Shown here one piece after another: positions 1 to 9,716 of a stretch of DNA of 64,000 nucleotides. The notes below the pieces were generated by a model. It was not told the DNA's origin. It made no database searches and saw only the letters and a list, made by a program, of their open reading frames with translations. This DNA is from Ligustrum vulgare (Eukaryota > Streptophyta > Magnoliopsida > Lamiales > Oleaceae). Location of the stretch: contig OY743184.1 in assembly GCA_963555705.1 (NCBI GenBank), forward strand, positions 30,328,614 to 30,392,613, given 5' to 3'. The position numbers and the translations under genes are program-made. Within the stretch, counting starts at the first letter, position 1. Every line of letters starts with the position of its first letter.

Positions 1-273
1 CCTCTACTTCACTGTGGCACCAGATCAAGGCTTGATCATCATGTAATGGTCTACAATCATACTTCTTCTTCAACATATTCATCATTCCGTGTTGAATTGC
101 TTCCCATGGTATGTTGCTACTTTGTCTGAACATCAACACACCTTTTATCCAGTTTTTTTGATACTTACTTCCATCATTTCTTGAATTATCCTGTCCCTTC
201 AGGCCTCCTTCTATCTCTATTTATCCATTTTTTACTACACTAACCCATGACCTTCCTTTCGTTACTTCCTTTT
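1..273. other. No gene recognised
   Basis: T-rich sequence without a supported ORF. It precedes, on the minus-strand reading, the end of the LINE-type ORF that follows and may be its continuation in a decayed state. Confidence 0.3.
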
Positions 274-720
274 CTATTGGTGTTTTCCCTGTCTGCACTT
301 CCTGTTTTCCAAGCCTCTTTTTTCCAAGCACGTTTTGCAGATTTTCATCCAACTTTCTCCATCTATCATTTGTTCCTCTGAGTGGACTATTATGGACTTC
401 ACCAAACCATTCCTTAGAGTTGAAATTTTCAGAAATCTACCTCTATCATTCTCTAGAACTGCAAACCATGTCACCATCTCTTTGTTCCCGTATTTCTGTT
501 CCTTGTTCAGTTGATTGTTTGATGTATACAACCATTTTATGGATTCTACTAGCCAAAAGGCTGCATCGACTGTGATACATATTTCAAATGTCCATGCCCT
601 TGTTCTTTCTGAAATTTTGACAAAACCTCCTTCCTTCGATAATGAAAGCACAAATACCTTGATTATGGAAATACAAAAGCTGTAGAGGGAGATCTTAACG
701 AAAGAGATGGAAATTATCAA
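274..720 (-). pseudogene. Fragment of a plant LINE-associated ORF (DUF4283-like region)
   Basis: Open frame of 148 codons on the minus strand. Residues about 40-130 carry spaced aromatic motifs (RAWTFEI, AAFWLVES, RGRFLKIS, GESWMKIC) that resemble the N-terminal uncharacterised domain found in plant L1-like retroelement proteins and related unknown proteins. The usual downstream zinc knuckle, endonuclease and reverse transcriptase are not visible, so I read it as a truncated relic. The first about 30 residues are hydrophobic and may not belong to the domain. Family assignment is from motif memory only; it could instead be an orphan ORF. Confidence 0.3.
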
Positions 721-1259
721 GTTCTAGTGTGCGTTGGTTTCATTAGTATGCAGAACCTCCTGTGAAATTATACAATCAAAATAGGACATTTACAGGACAA
801 GAAGTGGGCATCATCGACTGAATGGATAAACTTCAACAAAATAGGGAGGTGAATTGCAAACGTGAGGTAATCAGGTGCGGTTTTTTTTTGACATGTGCCC
901 AAATTAATAGACAAGAAGTGGCCTTAAAGATGATGGAGGTGCCTTTCCAGTAACAAATCGAAGTTGTTTTTTTCTCTATATTGAAGAGGGGTTGGGGTAG
1001 AGTATTTGAAGATGGAGATGAAGTCTACAGGGATCTATTGTGGTGTACTATGCTTTATTTTCATTCTATTTAGTGAAGGTTATATTTGTAATATGAATGT
1101 GGTGTAGTTATAGAAATCATGTTTTAATAAATGTGCATATATAATGTGGTGTGGTTAACAACATAAGTGGTGTCATTGTAATTACTCTTTCTATACCACC
1201 CTACTACACCCATATGCTTACCCTTTGGAAAACTAAATGAAATAGTTAAAAATGAGTCT
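721..1259. other. Unannotated AT-rich stretch
   Basis: No ORF or repeat that I can support. Several variants of a GTGGTGTAGTT/GTGGTGTGGTT word occur at 1100-1180, but this is not a clear array. Confidence 0.3.
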
Positions 1260-2725
1260 TTGATTGTTACTATTCAAGCTTTGACATGAATGCAATGAAG
1301 TGATGGGGGAAGGGAGAGGTGTTAAAATTCTTTGAAACCATGACCCCTATTTATAGTAATACTGTAAGAGAAATGTGTCTCAGTGTGAGCTACAAAAAGT
1401 CTCAAGGGTGGTGTTGACCTCACTTTTAAAGCGAATAAAATATATCCAAGTATAATGATTGAAATCATCAATAAATTTTATAAAATACTTATAATGAGCA
1501 TGAGATGTGATGGGTGTCATGCCCCAAACATCACTATGGATGATATGAAAGCATTTATCAGCACGACTACCATAAGCGGGAAATGGAAGTGGCTTGCTTT
1601 CCCAAGTTTACAAGTAGCACAATCAAAAGACAAATTTGATAACCGAGACTTATCTTTATTACCCAATAAACCACATTTCAACGAATGAGATAAAATTAAA
1701 GTATTTGGATGCCTTAATCTTTTATGCTACATTTCATGTTTAAGTCCAATACTAAAACAAGCTGATGTGATCTAAGGTAGGAGATTAAAGGAGAAATCAG
1801 GCTACGGGCGATTTCATAATAATCTACATGGGAAAAGGAGCAAATTTCGTGTTGGGCACGAGTCAAGAATTGAATTGGATCAGGTTGTTTCAAAGGGGTG
1901 AAAATTGATGTTGACGGAGCTGCCACACGATTGTCCAGGCCATAGGAGGAGCGATCGCGCGAAGACTTCAAAAATAAGGCATAAGCTGCAGTGATAAACC
2001 ACGCGATCGTGCAGGTTCCAACCACGTGATCGTGCGGATAACCTAAGACCAGATTTTCATGAATTTTTTATTTAATTCCATTTTTAATTATTATTTCCAT
2101 ATTTTAGGGCCCATTAGCGGCTAAACCTAGTTTTAGGTCAATTTCTCTTTATATTATCATTATTATTCATTGTAAAGACAGGTTTTGGTTGATTATTGAA
2201 TTAATTGTGAGAGATATCTCTTGAAAAGGTTGAGGTGTCCCTTTTTCTTGAACTTATCAAAGATTGAATATTTGTGGCGTTCACCTAACGAACTTATCAA
2301 GGAATTGACAACTTCCGCATCGTTTCTTGCGTCGGGAATATTGGGTCAAGGTTTTATCGTCAATCCTATCATTTAATTCCGTTATTTTATTTCTTATTTT
2401 CTTGTGTTCAATCTATTTTAGATCTTTCTTAGGTTATAATTTTTGTTATTATGCGTTTTCGTCGTGCTCCCGATTGGGATTGCGTTACAAGCCAAAGGCA
2501 TTGCAATGGAAATAATATTCTGACTTTAGGCCCCTTCGCGATCAACTTTCTCGATCCCTGATCCTGCATAAGACAACCATCATGAGAGAAACACACATTA
2601 CAATTATTATCAACTAATTGACCAACCAAAATCAAGTTTGTAGATAAGCTTGGAGATACAAAAAGGTTCTGAAATGAAGACCCAATATCACCAACAGCAA
2701 TAATTGGAAAGGTTATTGCCATTAG
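1260..2725 (-). pseudogene. Copia-type pol relic (protease/GAG-pre-integrase region), split by a solo LTR
   Basis: Read on the minus strand, 2493-2725 encodes a stretch with GDIGSSFQNLF, STNLILVGQLV and HDGCLMQDQ, typical of the region just before the Copia integrase. After the interrupting LTR the frame resumes (about 1762 down to 1360) with FDCATCKLGKASHFPFP, the zinc-finger end of the Copia GAG-pre-integrase domain, followed by a degenerate integrase core start. Stops and frameshifts are present. The split pieces join at the CAAGC duplication that flanks the LTR. A plus-strand ORF over the same bases (1455-1688) is a shadow. Confidence 0.6.
1763..2487 (+). mobile_element. Solo LTR inserted in the Copia relic
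   Basis: About 725 bp starting TGATGTGATC and ending near GATTGCGTTA. The pentamer CAAGC lies directly before (1758-1762) and after (2488-2492). The end shows no clean CA, so the exact 3' border is uncertain by 2 bp. Its 3' half, with TCCGCATCG, CTTGCGTCGG and a TTAATTCCG-like tail, resembles the LTRs of the CRM-like elements at 21.0 and 47.3 kb. Its 5' half has the GATCG-type dyads seen in other LTRs here. It contains no coding sequence. Confidence 0.6.
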
Positions 2726-4690
2726 CAATCTAAATGTGTTGTGTGCCAGTATAGCTACGGACGTTGTGCAAACTTGATTTCTGAGGGCTTGATATGGCTG
2801 TTCATCGATTCTAATTGGTACTTCTTCATAGTTTAAGCCCAGCTGTAATTCAATAGATTGGTGGTTGGTAACATGGCTTGGCTCATTGACGTACTTCATA
2901 ATCATTGACACATGAAAATCGTTATGTACAGGTGAGAGTTTTAGAGGTAATGCCGATTGATATGCGATATTTCCAATACGTTGTAAGAACTCAAATGGAC
3001 CTATAAAACATGGTCACAATTTTCCTTTCTTGCCAAAACGTAGTACTCCTTTCATCGGTGCCACTTTGAGGATCACTTTATCACCAGTTGAAAATTCCAG
3101 ATCCTTTCTCCTTTTGTATGCATAACTCTTTTTTTCTAGATTGGGCAATTTTCATACCGGTTCGAATATTTCAATCACATGCACTGGTTGCTCAACAATC
3201 TCCGGTCCCAAAATCTTTCGCTCACCGACTTCATCCTAATGATTTGATGATCTACACTATCTATACAATGCCTCATAGGGGGGCATGCGAATAGATTCGT
3301 GATAGATGATGATGTACTTGAATTCAATCAATAGTAAATGCTTCTCCCACTGTCCTCCAAACTGAAGCACATAGGTTCGAAGCACAATCTTGATCGAAAG
3401 CTCCACTGTCCTGAATGGTGAGATAGGCTTTTCAAAATTTGATCAAAGCGATCTAGAATGTCCTCCATTTGAATAAATCGCTTGAGTTGTCCATCTTTCT
3501 GAGGATGGAAAGCTGTGCTAAAAGTTTCACCTTGGTTCCTATAGCCCTATGTAAACTTCTCCAAAAGTTCGAAGTGAACTTTGGGTCTCTATCCGACACA
3601 ATTGACGTAGGCACTTTCGTGTAGTCTCACAACCTCGTTAACATACAACTGGGGAAACCGATCAACAAAAAGGTCATTCGAATTGGTAAAAATTGTGGGC
3701 TAATTTAGTTGGTCTATTCACAAAAACCCAAATAGCCTTGTAGCCCTTTGTTGACTTCGGAAAACCAACAACAAAGTCCATTGTCTTTCACTTCCAGTCG
3801 AAAACTTCTAATGGTTCAAGTAGTCGTGATGGTTGTTGGTGTTCAGCTTTTACCTACTAGCATACTAGACATTTCTCAACATACTCTGCTATGTTTCTTT
3901 TCATGTTCCTCTACCAGAGCATTGTTTTAAGGACTTGGTACATCTTTGTGCCACCTGGGTGTACTGAATAAGGAGAGGAGTGCGCCTCTTCTAAAATCTT
4001 CAGTTCATTGAAGTCTGGTACACATAGACGTCCTTGATAGTATGATGCGTTGTCTTTTGCTATGGTGAACTCATTCCTCTTCTCAGATTTAATATCCAGC
4101 TTGATAAACTCTAAACACTGATCATCCTTTTGATGATTCTTGATTCAATAGAGAAGAGTCGGTCGAACTTAGAGTGCTGCAACATCTTAGAGGCTATGAT
4201 AACAATTTTGAGACTCAGCTTCTCAAATTCCCTCCGTAAATACCTTTGTTTTATCAAAGTTGCCACTTGATCCGTCGTCTTTCTACTCAAGGCATCGGCC
4301 ACCACGTTTGCCTTGCCAATATGATAATGAATTTCACAGTCATAATTCTTGACTAATTCAAGCCATCTCCTTTATCTTATGTTCAACTCCTGAGTGAAAA
4401 TGTACTTGAGACTCTTGTGATTTGTGCAAATATCACACTTCCTCCATACAATTAGTGCCTCCAGATTTTTAGAGCGTGCACCACAAAAGCCAGTCTAGGT
4501 CCTGTGTGAGATAGTTCTGCTTGTAAGGATTCAACTTTCTTGACGCACAAGTACTTTTCCCTAAACCTCCAATAGTAACCTGCTAAGCCCAAAAAGTAGT
4601 GACTTTCCCCTACGTTGGTTGGTCTTGACCAATTCAACATTGCTTCCACCTTGATCAACTTTTGTGACGACTCGAGCTCTAGACCATTCG
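2726..4690 (-). pseudogene. Tekay/Del-like pol relic: RNase H to integrase and chromodomain (antisense)
   Basis: Read from 4690 downward on the minus strand there are, in order: an RT/RNase H junction (LNWSRPTNV, LGLAGYYWRF), an RNase H end ([11 protein letters not shown] at about 4300), an integrase with many stops, the GPF/Y-type region (about 3100-2950) and a chromodomain-like end (ELQLGLNYEEVPIR, ALRNQV) near 2840-2770. This order is that of a chromovirus pol of the Tekay/Del type. Frameshifts and stops are frequent, so it is non-functional. It abuts the Copia relic without a recognisable LTR. Confidence 0.65.
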
Positions 4691-5520
4691 AGTGTCATTA
4701 AATTTAACTCACTTATTTTCTTTATTACTTTAACAACGATTATATTTAAATTCATTCAAAGAAATTAGTAAAATGCGGTTTTATTTTCAATACTTAATTT
4801 TTGAATTAATAATATCTCAACATAGTAAATGAAATAAATTTTAAAGTTGTATTTGGATAAATATTTTATAAAGGCCTAGCCCGTTTCCATGTCCATGCTT
4901 ATTGACTTGAACCCTCAATTACTTAAAAAAAAAAAAAAGTTGGAAACATCATAAGAGTGAGATTTAAAAAATCCCAATCAGGGGAGCACGGACACGCTCC
5001 GGGAGGCGACAAGTTCGTGGCCGACACATATCGGACACGGGCACGAGCCGACACGCCGGCGACTACGTTGGTTGGTCTTGACCAATTCAACATTGCTTCC
5101 ACCTTGATCAACCTTTGTGACGACTCGAACTCTAGACCATTCGAGTGTCGTTAAATTTAACTCACTTATTTTCTTTATTACTTTAACAACGATTATATTT
5201 AAATTCATTCAAAGAAATTAGGAAAATGCGGTTTTATTTTCAATACTTAATTTTTGAATTAATAATATCTCAACATAGTAAATGAAATAAATTTTAAAGT
5301 TGTATTTGGATAAATATTTTATAAAGGCCTAGCCCGTTTCCATGTCCATGCTTATTGACTTGAACCCTCAATTACTTTAAAAAAAAAAAAAAAAAGGGGG
5401 TTGGAAACATCATAGAGTGAAAAATCCCAATCAAGGGAGCACTGACATGCTCCGGGAGGTGACAATTTCGTGGCCGACACATGTCAGACACGGGCACAAG
5501 CCGACACGCCGGCGACACGC
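4610..5520. repeat. Tandem duplication, unit about 453 bp
   Basis: Sequence from 4610 recurs from 5063, starting at CTACGTTGGTTGGTCTTGAC. Both copies run through a poly-A run into a GC-rich block of CGGACACG/GCCGACAC words and differ by scattered substitutions and poly-A length. Each unit joins a piece of Tekay pol (LNWSRPTNV), a TGTGACGACTCGA LTR-like start and the GTGTCGG block, so the duplication came after those pieces were joined. Confidence 0.8.
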
Positions 5521-5582
5521 GTCGGACACAACCTATTTTGTGTCGGAAAATTGGAGCTTCGTGGTACATGTCTGACACGTCC

Positions 5583-5613
<31 letters not shown>

Positions 5614-6071
5614 AAGAAGAAGAAGAAGAAGACGGGTTGTCTGCGCCTTTTCATTTCCTTTTCCTTTTTCTTTTTTCTTTTCTTTTTGATTTGTTGTGTT
5701 GGCCAGTGGATGCTTTCCATCCCTTTTTGTATTCAATAAAATAATAGTAAATTGTAATGAATTGTTGACCAAGTCACGTAAATAAACTTTTACATTTATG
5801 CCCTTATTTTGAAATTTTGAAGTACAAAACAAAACCAAAAGATTCAAAGCAAGCAAAGTTTCTCTTCCTCCCCTAAAACTCAGTCTCTGTCGGTAAAAAG
5901 AAAAACAAAAAAATTGAAAATAAATAAATAATTAACGTGTCGTGTCCCAACTTTTTTCGAAAGTCAAGTGTCGGGGTGTCGGACCTTCGTGTCCGTGTCG
6001 GTGTCTGTGCTTCATAGATCCCAATCAGCATGCCATGACTTATAACTTGAAGGAACATCATAATCATAACC
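5521..6071. repeat. Low-complexity region with GTGTCGG words
   Basis: Contains a poly-A run (5583-5610), a short GAA run (5613-5632), a T/C-rich stretch and a second cluster of GTGTCGG/GTGTCCGTG words at 5936-6010. ORFs here are poly-K or poly-F translations of these runs and are not genes. The GTGTCGG clusters at 4990-5060, 5500-5580 and 5936-6010 may mark ends of a decayed repeat element. Confidence 0.5.
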
Positions 6072-6356
6072 AATGTTTTCAGACCCAGCTCGGCTATCGA
6101 TCCAGTTGAGGGACCGGGTCAAAGGTTAGAGGGTCGACTCGGAGTCAACCTGGGCATTAAAATAATATTAAAAAAATCATAAAATATATATAAAAAATCA
6201 TAAATTAAAAAAATAAAATAAAAAAATGAAAAACTCGGGTCAACCCCGGGTCCGGGTCGATCGGGTCAACCTGGGTCGTTGACTGGGTTTGACCCAACCG
6301 AGTTTTAGGGGTCACCATGCCCAGGTCTACCCGGGCAGACCGGGTTTTATAACATT
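6072..6356. mobile_element. hAT-like MITE
   Basis: About 285 bp with imperfect terminal inverted repeats: left AATGTTTTCAGACCCAG, right end reading on the other strand AATGTTATAAAACCCGG. The interior holds GGGTC/GACCC words on either side of an A/T-rich core. The layout matches the non-autonomous hAT-type MITEs common in dicots. The target duplication is not clear. Confidence 0.5.
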
Positions 6357-6389
6357 GATAAGTGGAGACCTGTGTTGCTCTGACTCTTC

Positions 6390-7075
6390 ATCCTAGTCGG
6401 CGTATCCGTGTAGACGCGACACGGGTACGGGATTCGGGGCGGGTACTCGAGCGAGGGAAAAGTTGGAGACGACGGCTTTGGAGGAAAGAAGCAGCATAGG
6501 AGAAGTCGTCGAGAAGAAGTCACGTCGGAGAAGGAGAAACGTTGGAGAAGGTGCTACCGGAGCAGTTTCTTGACTGTGATCTCTTCCATTTCCATCGAAG
6601 ACTGTGTCGTTTCGTTTTTGTTCTATGTCTATTCTTTCTATATGGATTTTATGTTTGTATGTGTATAAAATTAGGGTTAGGAGGGAAGAGATGGGTCATG
6701 GTTGGGTGAGCTGCTACATTATTAATGGGCTTGGACTAAGTCTTGTATTTGTATTGTAAAGCCTAAAATTGAAGTTATTCATTTCAAATCAATTGAATAA
6801 TTATCTATTTTCTTAATTTATTCTTATTTTTTTGCTTTAGTCGTGTTATTTTTTACATTGTACAATTTATAATGTAATTTTTATTTTAATTTTAACATGT
6901 GAAATTTATGAAAAAATAAAAAGTAATGTTTGAAAAACCGTATCCACGCACCTGTGTCCAAAATTTGGACTATTTTTAGCCGTGTCCCCATATCCTAGAT
7001 TTTGGAAGAAGGATTCGACACTCGGATCCGTACCCGTACTAGACACCCATACCCGAGTCTAATCATCATAGGTGG
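6390..7075. repeat. Candidate non-autonomous element bounded by inverted ACGGGTAC blocks
   Basis: The left end has GACACGGGTACGGGAT (about 6417-6432); the right end has an inverted counterpart GGATCCGTACCCGT (about 7025-7038) inside a run of GTACCCGTACTAGACACCC words. The interior (6450-6950) is GAGAAG-rich then T-rich, without an ORF. It resembles short DNA elements with GC-rich ends, but no target duplication is visible, so the class is left open. Confidence 0.3.
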
Positions 7076-7516
7076 AGACAAAAATTTTACCAAACATAGG
7101 TGGTATAATTCTCATGTATAACGCTACGAAACTCCGATCCCCTTAACATAATCATAACCATAAACATACTTATATCATATGGGACCCATAATCATAATTT
7201 TCATGAAAACTTGTAGAATGATAATTATTTAAAACATGGACAGCGTACTTACCATCAAGAAAAATAGTGCGTAATAGAAAATGGATTATAACTTCCCTAA
7301 CCATCTTGTACTGCTACTATTTGTGTGCATACTATTACTTGATTGATAATTGATATTGTATAATTTGTGTGTGCTAGTCTTATATTTGTATGATATAATA
7401 ATAGATATATGGGTGCACTGGCGGACACATAGGGGGGGGGGGGGTCCTAGGGGGTCACGTGACCCCCTCCCTCCCCCCCCCCCCCATTTTGAACCTTCTT
7501 TTTTTTGTGAAAAATT

Positions 7517-7553
<37 letters not shown>

Positions 7554-7739
7554 ATAATTTTTTTTTTTTTTAGTTGAATGAAGGTAAAGTTTCGACTTTT
7601 AATAATTGAAATTTATGCATATTGAATAGATTGTTTTAAATGAAATATATGTAAAAGATTGTAGCATGTACTCAGTAAATATAGCCTCTTTTTGATATTA
7701 ATTAAAATCTAAATTTTAATCTTGGGACCCATAATCATA
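7076..7739. other. No gene; homopolymer palindrome inside
   Basis: AT-rich sequence without coding support. It encloses the G-run/CACGTG/C-run palindrome and the following poly-A stretch, listed separately. ORFs across it are homopolymer translations. Confidence 0.4.
7431..7575. repeat. G-run / CACGTG / C-run near-palindrome with flanking poly-A
   Basis: A run of about 13 G is followed by TCCTAGGGGGTCACGTGACC and a C-rich run. The centre AGGGGGTCACGTGACCCCCT (20 bp) is a perfect palindrome around an E/G-box core CACGTG. About 30 A and then about 12 T follow. The arms could form a hairpin or G-quadruplex/i-motif pair; biological use is unknown. Confidence 0.7.
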
Positions 7740-9340
7740 ATCGCAAACGGGCCTATAAACCTTGGTCGCAATTTACCCTTTTTGCCAAAACGTAACACTC
7801 CTTTCATTGGAGTCACTTTGAGGAATACTTTATTGACAATTGAAAATTCCATACACTTCCTCTTTTTGTCCATCTTTTGTCTATCTTAGGCAATTTTCAT
7901 GTTGGCCAATTTTCTCAACAATATGCACAGTTTGCTCAATAATCTTTGCCTCCAAAAATCTTTTGCTCACCAACTTTGTCCCAATGAACTAGTTATCTGC
8001 ACTTTCTCCCACATAGTGCCTCATATGGTGCCATGCCAATTGAAGCGTGATTACTATTATTTGTATGATAACTCGACTAAAGGTAAATGCTTATCTCATT
8101 GTCCACCAAACTCAAGAATACATGTTCGGAGCATATCCTCCAGTGTCTGGATCGTCCGCTCAATTGTACATCCGTTTGTGGGTGGAAAGCCGTACTAAAC
8201 TTTAGCTTCGTTCCCATAGCTTTGTGTTAACTTTTCCAAAAATTTGATGTGAATTATGATTTAATAAGGCGAGGCGGAGGCGCGCCTCACTGTGAGGCGC
8301 ATCACTTGTGCCTTGAGGTGGTGACTGTGAGGCATTAATACTGAGGCTACCGCCTCAAACCATGAGGCGCACGCCTCAAGTTATGCCCCTCAAAAGGCAT
8401 GAGGCGTGTGCCTCCCGTAAAAAAGGAGAAAGGTCGATTTTTCTTACTTAGGGGCTGCGTCCGAGTCGTCATCGTCGTCGGAGGAGAGTCGACAAAGGGC
8501 TGCGATATCTCAGATTTCCTTCAGCAGTTTTAGCTCCTCTCTCTGTTTGTTACGTAGATTTAGGGTTCGAGTCAGAGACTTAGTTTTGGGTTAGATGGCT
8601 GGGTTGATCATAAATGGGCTTGGACTGTTCTTCTATCAATTAAATAAAGGTCCAACTTTTGAATATTGTATAATTTTTTTTAATCAATTTGAAAAGAAAA
8701 TATTTAAATAAAAATAATAAAATGAAGATCACATCTTTTTTTTTTAGTACAAAATAATTAAATGAAAATCAGATCTGAATAATATATAATATATTTTTGA
8801 ATAAATAGAACCCCCTCCCCCCCCCCCAAAAAAAAATAAAAATAAAAATTGTTTTACACAATAAAAATATAAATAAAATTTAACAGTTAAATTAACATAT
8901 TTAAAGACTATAAAAATAAAAATAATTATTATTTACACTTTAAAAATTTTAAAAAAATTATTTTAATTCTATTATAAATTCACTTAATTGCTATTTATGT
9001 CTGAATTTTTGGCATTTTGTGAGGCTTACACCTCAATCCGCCTCGAGGCTTACGCAACGCCTCGCGAAGGAAAACCGCCTCAGTACTTAGTTCCGCCTTT
9101 TCAAACATTGATGTGAATCTTGGATCTCTATCTAATATTATAGAAACGGGCACACCATGTAACCTTACTATCTCATTCAAAATATAGCTGTGCAAATTGA
9201 TCTATAGTAAACGCCATCCAAACTGATAAGAAATCAACTAATTTGGTGAGTCGGTCCACTATGACCCAAATAGCCTCGTGAACTTTTGCTGATCTTGGAA
9301 AACCAACCATTAAGTGATATATGTTTAATCATCAATTTGG
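7740..9340 (-). pseudogene. Second antisense Tekay-like integrase relic
   Basis: Closely parallels the 2.9-3.6 kb relic: the same minus-strand order of GPF/Y region (about 7750-7860) and integrase core, ending in NEIVRLHGVPVSIILDRDPR (about 9180-9120), which carries the second catalytic Asp region of the DDE core. It is broken by the GAGGCG-rich insert at 8255-9107; removing that insert brings the two integrase halves together. Stops and indels make it non-functional. Confidence 0.65.
8255..9107. mobile_element. GAGGCG-rich non-autonomous DNA element
   Basis: An 853-bp insert in the integrase relic. The 11-mer TTGATGTGAAT occurs immediately before (8244-8254) and after (9108-9118), the mark of a target duplication. 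Both ends are rich in AAGGCG/GAGGCG and inverted CGCCTC words: left TTTAATAAGGCGAGGCGG, right CCGCCTTTTCAAACA. The core is AT-rich with no ORF. A MULE- or hAT-like origin is possible; the true duplication may be 8-9 bp plus chance extension. Confidence 0.6.
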
Positions 9341-9711
9341 CAAGTTATCCATTGATTGAGGCAAGGGAAAATGAAACGGCTGGGTTTGTATGTGTACTAA
9401 TTTTTTAGTGATGACAGGCTGAACTTTGTGTTGTATCAATATACGAAATGAAATTGAATAAAAGATCTGGAAATGGAAATTAATTATGAACTAACAAAAT
9501 ACAAAGTGTTGCTGAGCATTTAAGATGGTCGACTCTCCCCAACAACCCATTACCTATTTTTTTTTCGAAATGAAAATATAACTCCATCTCCCTATTTATG
9601 GTGACTGGTGCCACACTTAACTTGCAGTCTACCCAATATACAGCTAACCCCTTGACACTAACAATTATTAGACTACGAAAAGATCTTGCCAGTTCCTATC
9701 AGTTTGATTAT
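9341..9711. other. No gene recognised
   Basis: Sequence upstream of the gag-only element. It could be intron or flank of the host gene that resumes after the element, but I see no exon with convincing splice sites. Confidence 0.3.
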
Positions 9712-9716
9712 GTGAT

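Noticed and set aside
1455..1688. Plus-strand 77-codon ORF
   Set aside because: The minus strand of the same bases gives a clear Copia CATCKLGK zinc-finger end, so this is a shadow.
5470..5856. Overlapping ORFs of poly-Lys/poly-Phe
   Set aside because: Translations of poly-A and GAA runs.
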